The notes beneath the pieces were generated by a model, which worked only from the letters and a program-made list of their open reading frames with translations, did not search any database and was not told where the DNA came from. Below are positions 1-6,526 of a stretch of DNA of 36,205 nt, piece after piece. A program made the translations under genes and the position numbers. Origin of the DNA: Candidatus Methanoperedens sp. (GTDB lineage: Archaea > Halobacteriota > Methanosarcinia > Methanosarcinales > Methanoperedenaceae). Every line of letters begins with the position of its first letter. The stretch's first letter is position 1. The DNA lies in contig VEPM01000041.1 of assembly GCA_012026795.1 (NCBI GenBank), forward strand, positions 1-36,205, read 5' to 3'.

Positions 1-147
1 TGTTTAGAAAACTTATCAAGTTACCTAAATTATTTATTAAGGTAATCTGTTTTATACACGTTTAACCTGAATGGACGGGATAGATTTTTCATACGAAGTG
101 ATCAATTATTCATTCCTTTAGAGGTTTTAAAAAAAGGGTGGGAGGCG

Positions 148-903
148 ATGGAAGGGATACCAATATATTATAGTCCTCTTGCAGAGGTTAATTTCCGTAA
201 ATATTTAGAAAAAGCACGTAGTGACCTTTTAGATAATTGGGATATTAAATATAACCTTCCTAAAGAGGCTCAGATTTCTGATTTATTTCTTGAAAATGCT
301 ACTGATAATGTTCTTCAATTTGTAATTCTTTATGTTGATCTTGCTGGGTCCACAAAATTAAGTTCTGAATTAGACATAGATACTTATTCAAAGATAATCA
401 AAATATTTCTCATGCAAATGGCCAAAGTCGTAAACAATAGTAGAGGATATGTTTTGAAGTATGTGGGAGACTGTATTATTGGATATTTTCCAGCGGAAAC
501 TAACTACACTGGTATGTGTGATAATGCAATATCAGGTGCAATGTTAATGGGAATAGTTGTTGATAACGTAATCAATCCGGTATTTATATCCAAAGGATTC
601 CCAGAAATAGGCTTTCATATTGGTATCGATGTAGGCAAAGCGAAGGTTACTGACATCGGTGCAAAAGGAATATCATGTACTCCAGATATCCTTGGAGAAG
701 TCATGAACTTAACAGCCAAAATTCAAGCCTTGACTGGTAGAAATGAAATCATGATTGGTGAAAACGTTTATCATTTAATTCACTTCAATTGGCAGGAAAT
801 GTGCTCAGAGGTAATATTACCTGGAACGTGGCAACACATCTCTAAAGATACTGGCGAAAAATATAAAATATATAAATTCACGCCTTCAAGCATAAAGAAA
901 TAA
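148..903 (+). CDS. Class III adenylate/guanylate cyclase-like protein
   Basis: A 251-residue soluble protein with a class III nucleotidyl cyclase homology domain from about residue 55 to 245. The first metal-binding aspartate is D64 in the YVDLAGST segment and the second is D108 in KYVGDCIIGYF, the two Asp positions that bind Mg in this family. The transition-state Asn is present (N187 in MNLTAK), but the usual Arg four residues later is Lys (K191), so activity could be reduced or altered. There is no transmembrane segment and no recognisable sensor domain in the first 55 residues. A purine-rich GGAGG at 141-145 lies only 2 nt before the ATG, closer than usual. Product could be cAMP, cGMP or none. 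Family assignment is confident; substrate is unknown. Confidence 0.8.
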   Translation: MEGIPIYYSPLAEVNFRKYLEKARSDLLDNWDIKYNLPKEAQISDLFLENATDNVLQFVILYVDLAGSTKLSSELDIDTYSKIIKIFLMQMAKVVNNSRGYVLKYVGDCIIGYFPAETNYTGMCDNAISGAMLMGIVVDNVINPVFISKGFPEIGFHIGIDVGKAKVTDIGAKGISCTPDILGEVMNLTAKIQALTGRNEIMIGENVYHLIHFNWQEMCSEVILPGTWQHISKDTGEKYKIYKFTPSSIKK

Positions 904-1097
904 CTTCTCCATATTTTGCCTTCTTAGAAAATCTTCACATGTTTCAGTTTAGCGATTGTTAGTAAAAGCATAAATCAGGGTACTTGTATCATAAAAACCG
1001 AGTCTTTTGCTCATTTTGAATCTATAGCACCAGAGTGCTCAGGACTGCCACCACCAGCACGCAGGTGGATTTCGGGCTATGACCGAAATATAGAAAA

Positions 1098-1171
1098 AAC
1101 AACGAACTTATACGAACTGAAACGAACTCCGGTATCGTGAGTTCATATGGAGTTCGTTCGAGTTCGTTGTT
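1098..1171. repeat. Long inverted repeat made of 10-bp ACGAACT words
   Basis: The left arm has three consecutive 10-bp units starting at 1101, 1111 and 1121, each containing ACGAACT. The right arm (1149-1171) has the reverse complement, ending with the exact complement of 1098-1108. The arms could form a stem of about 30 bp with few mismatches. It is not next to a gene end in a way that clearly marks a terminator, since the nearest upstream gene stops at 903. Confidence 0.8.
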
Positions 1172-1184
1172 AATTTTGTTTCAT

Positions 1185-1340
1185 CCCAGCTCGCAAAGAG
1201 CGCAAAGCTGGGGCGTCTTTTGATTATATATTCTTGCGCTACAAATGAATTCACATTTGCCTTCAGTGAGTTAGATTTGCGGTTACTTATTACCGAAGCA
1301 GTTCTTGATGCGGAAATTGCGGCGCAGATAATCATATTTC
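1185..1340. repeat. CGCAAAG / CGTCTT repeat module, copy 1
   Basis: Two 9-bp CGCAAAG units (1192-1200 and 1201-1209) sit inside a small hairpin with arms CCCAGCT (1185-1191) and AGCTGGG (1206-1212). They are followed by GGGGCGTCTT, a segment with TTGCGC, and a tail at about 1300-1340 (CCGAAGCAGTTC...GATAAT). The CGCAAAG and GGCGTCTT parts recur at 4414-4486, and the tail recurs in diverged form at about 3237-3280, on the other side of the IS110 element. Confidence 0.65.
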
Positions 1341-1344
1341 TTTA

Positions 1345-1411
1345 GACAGGATGAACAGGATCGACAGGATACGATTTTGTTCAAAAATCCTGTTCATCCT
1401 GTTATCCTGTC
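1345..1411. repeat. Long inverted repeat made of 9-bp ACAGGAT words
   Basis: Three consecutive 9-bp units, ACAGGATGA, ACAGGATCG and ACAGGATAC, start at 1346, 1355 and 1364. The right arm at 1387-1411 is built from the complementary ATCCTGT words, giving a stem of about 25 bp with a loop of about 16 nt. Words of this kind occur as dispersed repeats in many environmental microbial genomes, as far as I recall; no function is known to me. Confidence 0.8.
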
Positions 1412-1470
1412 GAACGGTTATGTTGTGGCTTAGCTTTGCAATGGGATTCGCACAGCATAGCTTATATATG

Positions 1471-1530
1471 GCTGACAGATGGAGCGTCTTTTGATGCTTT
1501 ATTCATGCGCCGCAACTGGATTTCGCATCT
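1471..1530. repeat. CGTCTT / TTTCGCATCT repeat module, diverged copy 2
   Basis: The segment with GAGCGTCTT (1482-1490), TTCATGCGC and GGATTTCGCATCT (ending at 1530) matches 4440-4486 with small differences. It lacks the CGCAAAG units found in the other two copies. The match stops at 1530, which may be close to the left edge of the IS110 element. Confidence 0.6.
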
Positions 1531-1545
1531 GTGTTCGTATATACA

Positions 1546-1706
1546 ACACCTCTTGTGAGGATAAATAAGCATTCTCATACCTACATAAAGTAGGTCGAGA
1601 GGGTAACAAACATTGTGTTTGGGATCCGTTCCCGTGGATAAACCTGTTGCCTTCTCGTCCTTTTTATGCACGAATAAGTACGTTTTGGACATACATAAAT
1701 GTTCCA
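1546..1706 (+). ncRNA. Candidate bridge (seek) RNA of the IS110-family element
   Basis: IS110-group elements encode a guide-like bridge RNA in the non-coding DNA upstream of the transposase, and this stretch lies there. Visible helices are CCTC/GAGG (1549-1560), ACCTAC/GTAGGT (1579-1595), a 12-pair helix between 1596-1607 and 1647-1658 with two G-U pairs that closes an internal region holding GGGA/TCCC (about 1620-1633), and TGGACAT/ATGTTCCA (about 1686-1706). Short 5' stem-loop followed by a closed internal loop is the general shape of a bridge RNA. Ends, loop guides and target pairing were not determined, so this is a structure-based inference. Confidence 0.4.
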
Positions 1707-1798
1707 CATATAACAGGCGAACTTGTGTAAGAAAGGATAGTAGAAGGACTATGACTCTCTCGATCTAACATATAAAGCAATCAAAGAGGTCGAGTCAA

Positions 1799-3003
1799 AT
1801 GAATAACAAAACAATGTTTTATGTCGGAATAGATGTTTCAAAAGACAAATCCGATATCTGCGTAAAAGACGAGAATGGGAACGATTTGATCCATAAGTTT
1901 AAAATCGCAAATAAGAAAGCAGATTTGGAAATGTTGTATGAAATAATTGAAAGAATAAAATCAAAAGCACCAGGAAATAGCGATGTTGTATTTGGAATGG
2001 AAGCAACAGGGGTATACTCTTTGCCTCTGTATTCAGCCTTGAAAAGAGACGGATATAAAGTCAGGCTTTACAATCCCATCCAGACAAACGGATATCGGAA
2101 AATAAATATCCGAAAGACAAAAACAGATCCCATAGATTCTGCAATCATAGCAGATATGCTTCGTCATTCTGAGCCACCACAGGTTAGTGAAATCCAGGAT
2201 ATGCACCTGTTTCAATTGAGAGAATTGGTGAGGGTTCGTCATCGTCTTATAGAAAAGAAAGCTCTATGTAAAGTGCAAATTATACGTAATATCGATACTA
2301 TTTGGCCTGATTATGAAAGTGCAATGAAAAGAGTTTTGGGGCCGCATCATTGGCAATACTGAAAAAATATTCTGTACCTTCAAAATTGATAGGTGAATCC
2401 TTTGAGGAATTCTATGACCTTGTCAAAAAGAAGAGTAGATCGAAAATATCCCGATCAAAAGCTGAAGAAATATATGCTAATGCAGGAAATATTTTGACCA
2501 TACCTGAACTTGAATCGGTTATGTCTATTGAAATTAAGACATTGATTACTGAACTTGAATTGTATGATGAGCAAATAAAATCGGTTGAGGAAAAAATTGA
2601 TCAGATGATGATGCTGACAGATACAAAAATAATGTCAATACCAGGTATAGCTGACATACTGGGTCCGACTATTCTTGGTGAAATCGGAGACGTTGAACGA
2701 TTTTCAAATGCCAAGAAATTAGTTGCTTTTGCTGGTCTTGATCCTGTTGTGAGCCAGTCCGGAAGATATGAGAATAAAAGTGGAAAGATCTCTAAAAGAG
2801 GATCTCCACTGCTTCGACAAGCTCTTTTTCTGGCAGCAAATACTGCTATTCAAAACGATGATAACTTGAAACGATTCTATACAAAGAAAAGAAATGAAGG
2901 AAAGCATCATTTTTCAGCTTTGAATGCGGTAGCGGCAAAATTGTTGAGAATTGTCTATTGGGTTTTGAAGAACAATAAGGAGTATCAGACACAGCCGAAT
3001 TAA
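1799..3003 (+). pseudogene. IS110-family transposase, split by a one-base frameshift
   Basis: The first part (1799-2362) carries the RuvC-like DEDD domain: D12 in GIDVSK, E68 in GMEATG, and D110/D113 in TDPID. The second part (read from about 2341 to 3003) carries the Tnp_IS116/IS110/IS902 domain with SIPGI and the catalytic serine in ISKRGSPLLRQ. The frames join at TTTTGGGGCC (2335-2343): the first frame reads GTT TTG GGG and the homologous continuation is GCC GCA TCA TTG GCA ATA CTG (AASLAIL). Adding one G to the G4 run makes a single frame of about 400 residues, the family's usual size. The junction also reads T_TTG_GGG, which fits a -1 slippery heptamer, so the break could be a mutation, a sequencing error or, less likely, programmed. 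The AAAGAGGT before ATG 1799 is a good ribosome binding site. Confidence 0.85.
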
Positions 3004-3446
3004 TCTTATTCTTATGAATGGGAATATGGCCAAACAAATGATTAGTGGATACTATTTTATCATACTGTACAAGTATTGTTAGTTGTGAATATATGCCACC
3101 GGTAATTAAATGCTAAACTCCGCCAACGGCGGCGCTTCCGTTGGGGTCTGGGGTCGCAACCCCAGCGCTATATCACTTGGATTGACCGAAAGTGTTAATA
3201 GTACGCTTATCTGCGTTCATCTGCGGTCTCATATTTCCGAAACAGTTCATTGATACTGAAATATCGGCGCTGATAATTAAATAATATATATATATATATA
3301 AAAAAAAATAAATATTGGGGGCAGGACAGGATAAATGAGGAGCGGAAAGACCTTTTAAAAATCACTTTCACACCGCTATGCTAATCCTTTTAGACTCCAA
3401 AGACATCTTAACAAAACAAGAAAAATACCTACAAAGAGATATAAAC
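3004..3446. other. 443-bp non-coding region with paired hairpins and repeat relics
   Basis: No gene is seen. Two adjacent hairpins lie at 3123-3165: CCAACGG/CCGTTGG (3123-3129 with 3138-3144) and CTGGGGT/ACCCCAG (3148-3154 with 3159-3165). Two 10-bp units of ATCTGCG type follow at 3209-3228. A sequence around 3237-3280 is a diverged copy of about 1300-1340. An alternating TA run lies at about 3286-3300. The TATA-like content near 3290-3310 could serve the gene at 3447, but this is not specific. Confidence 0.6.
3123..3228. repeat. Tandem hairpins plus two 10-bp ATCTGCG words
   Basis: Two short G+C-rich hairpins with 7-bp stems stand side by side at 3123-3165, followed by direct 10-bp units ATCTGCGTTC and ATCTGCGGTC at 3209 and 3219. 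The hairpins start about 120 bp after the IS110 transposase stop and could end transcription from it, or be part of the same dispersed repeat family seen elsewhere in the window. Confidence 0.6.
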
Positions 3447-4301
3447 ATGAATTCAAAGGATGCACTTGTTGTTTTTGAGGGAACTAAAATACGGCGAACA
3501 TGGAACAACAATGAATGGTGGTTCGTATTAGAGGATATAGTATATATTTTAACCGATTCCAGCGACCCCAAACAGTATATTCAAAAGATGAAACAAAGAG
3601 ATGAACCCCTGGCAAAAGGGTGGGTACAAATTGTACATACCCTTACAGTAGATACTCCGGGAGGGATGCAAAAAATGAATTGCGTGAATACAGAAGGAGC
3701 ATTCAGGATATTACAGTCCATTCCATCCCACAAAGCCGAACCTTTTAAATTATGGCTCGCAAAAGTTGGCTATGAACGTGTGCAGGAGATAGAAGACCCG
3801 GAACTGGCACAAAAACGGATGAAGGATATCTATAAATTGAAAGGCTACTCCGAGGAATGGATCGAGAAAAGAGCAAGGGGGATCGCGATAAGGGATGAAC
3901 TGACTGACGAATGGGATAAAAGAGGCGCAAAATCCAGACAGGATTACTCTATTTTGACTGCTGAGATATCAAGAGCTACTTTTGGATTGACACCCGCCGA
4001 ATATAAACGATTAAAAGGATTGAAGACTGAAAATTTAAGAGACCACATGGATGATATTGAATTGATACTCACAATGCTTGGCGAGGCTACTACTACACGA
4101 TTTACACGCGACAGGGATTCACAGGAGTTCCCTGAATTGCGAAATGATGCAAAAGATGGTGGAGATGTAGCGGGAGCGACACGAAAAGATATTGAAGGAA
4201 AATTGGGAAAAAGCGTGGTTTCAAGCGATAATTATCTCGAAGCGCCGGAAAAGACAAAAAGAATAGGAAGAAAGAAGAAAAACATGGAATTGGGATTATG
4301 A
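3447..4301 (+). CDS. BRO-N / DinD-like protein
   Basis: A 284-residue protein whose N-terminal 100 residues resemble the Bro-N domain found in phage and virus antirepressor-like proteins: a basic KIRRTW strand, WWFVLEDIVYILTDS, and a later NCVNTEGAFRILQSIPS segment. The C-terminal half, including GGDVAGATRKDIEGKLGK and SSDNYL, resembles the tail of DNA-damage-inducible DinD-like proteins. An in-frame ATG exists at 3378, but ATG 3447 was chosen because the conserved domain starts there (DALVVFEGTKIRR) and the extra 23 residues look unrelated. Likely role is DNA binding or a stress-linked function; the family's activity is not well known. It sits alone between repeat clusters, which fits a mobile or accessory origin. 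Confidence 0.75.
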   Translation: MNSKDALVVFEGTKIRRTWNNNEWWFVLEDIVYILTDSSDPKQYIQKMKQRDEPLAKGWVQIVHTLTVDTPGGMQKMNCVNTEGAFRILQSIPSHKAEPFKLWLAKVGYERVQEIEDPELAQKRMKDIYKLKGYSEEWIEKRARGIAIRDELTDEWDKRGAKSRQDYSILTAEISRATFGLTPAEYKRLKGLKTENLRDHMDDIELILTMLGEATTTRFTRDRDSQEFPELRNDAKDGGDVAGATRKDIEGKLGKSVVSSDNYLEAPEKTKRIGRKKKNMELGL

Positions 4302-4616
4302 GAACTGCGCCCCCTCTTTTCGAAAATTTGTGGCTGGCATGAAACGGCAAATTTGCAGGTAAATATGGTGCTAAAATGCGGCTGAACTTTGCGTTATTCA
4401 ATGCGATATTCACCGCAAAGGACGCAAAGAGCGCAAAGCTGGGGCGTCTTCTGATTCTGGATTCATGCGCAACAAAGGGATTTCGCATCTTAATCTACGG
4501 ATTCAAATGTTCAAAAACATATATTGATGCTGAAATCTTCAGATACCTCTTTCAAATCCTTCATTAAACACGTGGAATAACTATTTATGTATTCAATCAC
4601 AATCTTTTGAATACAT
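4302..4616. other. 315-bp non-coding region with repeat module
   Basis: No convincing gene. It contains the best-preserved CGCAAAG/CGTCTT module (4386-4486) and an A+T-rich tail that runs into the damaged UPF0175 gene. A 63-codon open frame across 4376-4567 is explained by the repeat and was not called. Confidence 0.6.
4386..4486. repeat. CGCAAAG / CGTCTT repeat module, copy 3
   Basis: Three exact 9-bp-phased units, CGCAAAGGA, CGCAAAGAG and CGCAAAGCT, start at 4414, 4423 and 4432. ACTTTGCG at 4386-4393 is complementary to these words and gives a hairpin. GGGGCGTCTT, TTCATGCGC and GGATTTCGCATCT follow, matching the modules at 1185 and 1471. Confidence 0.75.
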
Positions 4617-4946
4617 ATTGGCGCTACAATAACAACTCGTGTACCTGATGACATCGAGAAGAATATCGAAAACATCTCCCGCATTGAACATCTTGATAAA
4701 TCAACAGTAGTCCGCAGGCTCCTGAGTAAAGCAGTACAGGACTGGCTGATAGAAAATGCACTGGAGCAGTACAGGGATGGGAAAATAACGATCGGCAAGG
4801 CGGCAGACATGGTGGGCATTCCTCTTCGCGAGATGATATCTATTGCTGCAAAGAAAGAAATACCATTCCAGTACAGCTTCGATGATCTCCAGGAAGATTT
4901 TCGTACGGCTAAGCTTCATGTCCACATATCTCCTGCAGTAAAATAG
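4617..4946 (+). pseudogene. UPF0175-family antitoxin-like gene without a normal start codon
   Basis: The frame ending at TAG 4944-4946 encodes about 107 residues: an N-terminal ribbon-helix-helix-like part (TITTRVPDDIEKNIENIS, then STVVRRLLSKAVQDWL) and the UPF0175 core (ALEQYRDGKITIGKAADMVG, then IPFQYSFDDLQEDF). UPF0175 proteins are antitoxin-like DNA binders, usually next to a PIN-type toxin. Here no toxin partner is visible on either side. In-frame stop TGA is at 4608-4610 and no ATG, GTG or TTG follows before the conserved region; only ATA or ATT would be available (ATT 4617). The gene has probably lost its start to the repeat upstream, though a rare ATT start is possible. This gene is too damaged at the 5' end to appear as an ordinary open frame. 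Confidence 0.7.
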
Positions 4947-5018
4947 ATAAAAATTTCGATGCAGTTTAAATGTACAAAACACAATGTATAGCTCTATTTA
5001 CAGTATATTTCCCGAATG

Positions 5019-5090
5019 AACCACAGAGAGCACAGAGAACACAGAGACATATTTAAAAAATCTCTGTGCTCTCTGTGACCTCTGTGGTTT
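5019..5090. repeat. Long inverted repeat made of 9-bp CACAGAG words
   Basis: Three exact 9-bp units, CACAGAGAG, CACAGAGAA and CACAGAGAC, start at 5022, 5031 and 5040. The right arm (about 5062-5088) is built from CTCTGTG words, and the two can pair over nearly 28 bp around an A+T loop. It lies between the converging ends of the UPF0175-like gene and the AAA ATPase, so it may stop transcription from both sides. Confidence 0.8.
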
Positions 5091-5092
5091 TG

Positions 5093-5115
5093 AATTTTCG
5101 GATAGGTTCTAAGAG
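5093..5115 (-). repeat. Solo IS5-type terminal repeat at the end of the AAA ATPase
   Basis: Read on the minus strand, TCTTAGAACCTATCCGAAAA matches the left end of the IS5-family element at 34899 (GAGCCTATCCGAAAAGT) at 15 of 17 positions, and the outside flank CTTA is also the same. No transposase or second end lies nearby. It looks like the remains of a related element that once extended toward lower coordinates. The TAG stop of the ATPase (5109-5111) is formed within this junction. Confidence 0.5.
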
Positions 5116-6356
5116 ATTATTGATGTAATAAAAACAAACGGCAGATATGTAATCCTATCGCGCTCTTCCAGAATATTTTTGCAGGCAACAATAATATTAT
5201 CCGGTTTGTATTTCTCCCTGAAACTATCCAGCGATCTTCCGGGACTTCTTCCCCCGCTCTTTGATTCAATGGCGGTAAACCCTGCTTTATCCAGTACGAA
5301 ATCCACCTCTGCTCTGGATTTACTTCTCCAGAATTTTACTTCCATACCAGCATAAGTGAGCTGGTTGAAAATAAAATTCTCATTCAATAGACCGATATCC
5401 TGTCTGAGGTCATATGACCTGAAATCATCAATAACACTATTCCTGATACCATTATCATAAAAATAAATTTTTGGAACTTTAATAATTTCAGTTCTTTTGT
5501 TGGTGAAAAAAGGGATCACTCTTTTGCAGATGAAGGTTTTTTCCAGAATATTAAGATGGGTTAAAAGGCTACTGTAATTAAACTCTGAAGCTTCACACAG
5601 GTTATTGTAAGATACAAGTCCTCCGAGCTGCAATGAAAGCGCTTTTATTAGTTTGCTCATGTTAAAATCAGTCGTTAGACCCAGGAGGTCTTTTATCTCC
5701 CTGAGAAAGTAAGTGCTATAAATATTACGAAGGACTGTTTTTTTCTCATCGTCAGTATTTGCCAGTGCAACTCTTGGATATCCGCCAAATATCAGGTATT
5801 CATCATAAACGACATTCACCATATCAATAAGTGCAGAGCTGACCTCCGGAAATTTTCCTTTATTGGACAGGTACGCTTTGATCGCCTCTTTTTTTTCAAG
5901 ATATACGCCAAAAAGCGACTCGTTTTTAAATAGCAAGAATTCTTCAAACGAAAGCGGATACAAATCAAACACAAATATTCTCCCAACAAGGTATTTGATG
6001 CCATGTATCGTGAGTCCGGGCGCAGATGATCCGGAAATAAGTATTTTTGTTCCAGGATAGCGATCGTATATGTACTTCAGTTTTTGTCCGCTTTCCTTTG
6101 CATACTGGAATTCATCAATGATAAGATAGCGGTAGTCTCTGGCATAAATCTCTGCAAATGCTTTCTCATCCTCCACGAACAGTTCCAGTGTTTTCCTGTC
6201 CTCAAAGCTCAGGAACACTGCTTTTTCAAGTGTGTCTAATATATGCCTCATGAGTGTTGTTTTGCCTGACTGGCGGGGACCGAGGATAGCGATTATTTCA
6301 GGCATTTGCAGATGTTGTATTATTGTCTGTTCCAGGTCTCTTTTTATGTATGGCAT
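5109..6356 (-). CDS. AAA+ ATPase with DUF4143-like C-terminal domain
   Basis: A 415-residue protein of the archaeal/bacterial ATPase family usually annotated as ATP-binding protein with DUF4143. Walker A is GPRQSGKTT (residues 26-34), Walker B is YLIIDEFQYA with D81 and E82, and ILISGSSAPG at about 105-114 fits sensor 1. A winged-helix-like middle part follows, then a PD-(D/E)xK-like nuclease fold with E326, D352 in AEVDFVL, and E364-S-K366. The predicted role is nucleic-acid or protein remodelling; these proteins are common, often accessory, and their function is not settled. The stop codon coincides with a solo IS5-type end, so the last few residues may have been altered by that event. It is transcribed alone. 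Confidence 0.85.
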   Translation of the reverse strand: MPYIKRDLEQTIIQHLQMPEIIAILGPRQSGKTTLMRHILDTLEKAVFLSFEDRKTLELFVEDEKAFAEIYARDYRYLIIDEFQYAKESGQKLKYIYDRYPGTKILISGSSAPGLTIHGIKYLVGRIFVFDLYPLSFEEFLLFKNESLFGVYLEKKEAIKAYLSNKGKFPEVSSALIDMVNVVYDEYLIFGGYPRVALANTDDEKKTVLRNIYSTYFLREIKDLLGLTTDFNMSKLIKALSLQLGGLVSYNNLCEASEFNYSSLLTHLNILEKTFICKRVIPFFTNKRTEIIKVPKIYFYDNGIRNSVIDDFRSYDLRQDIGLLNENFIFNQLTYAGMEVKFWRSKSRAEVDFVLDKAGFTAIESKSGGRSPGRSLDSFREKYKPDNIIVACKNILEERDRITYLPFVFITSIIS

Positions 6357-6526
6357 AGTTTTAACCCTGCTAAAATTTACATATTGATATTATTAGCAGG
6401 GAAGATATTTAAAATTTTGGTATCATATAATTTTGCCTTTTTAGTTTAATTCCTTATTTACGTAAAAGAATATCAATTAAAACACAGGCGTTAACTATAT
6501 CATTATTGTAGAGCAGTTTTAATGGG

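Larger units (their letters stand above)
904..1798. other. 895-bp non-coding, repeat-rich stretch before the IS110 transposase
   Basis: No credible gene is seen here; the short open frames on the minus strand fall inside inverted repeats. The stretch holds, in order, a small hairpin region around 1027-1080, a 74-bp hairpin of 10-bp words (1098-1171), a CGCAAAG repeat module (1185-1340), a 67-bp hairpin of 9-bp words (1345-1411), a diverged copy of the CGTCTT module (1471-1530) and the structured region upstream of the transposase (about 1546-1798). These parts are listed separately. Confidence 0.7.
1540..3060 (+). mobile_element. IS110-family insertion sequence, ends not resolved
   Basis: The element comprises the structured upstream region and the transposase at 1799-3003. 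IS110 elements lack conventional long terminal inverted repeats and make no or minimal target duplication, so exact edges cannot be read directly. The left edge is probably after 1530, where similarity to a dispersed repeat ends; the right edge is probably shortly after the transposase stop. Both outer flanks carry related repeat sequence (about 1300-1340 and 3237-3280), consistent with insertion into a repeat cluster. Confidence 0.55.

Noticed and set aside
4102-4567. Open frames on both strands around the CGCAAAG module
   Set aside because: They cover repeat words and hairpin arms and do not resemble proteins.
1098-5090. Possible CRISPR arrays among the phased repeats
   Set aside because: The units are 9-10 bp and have no spacers, and no cas genes are present in the window.
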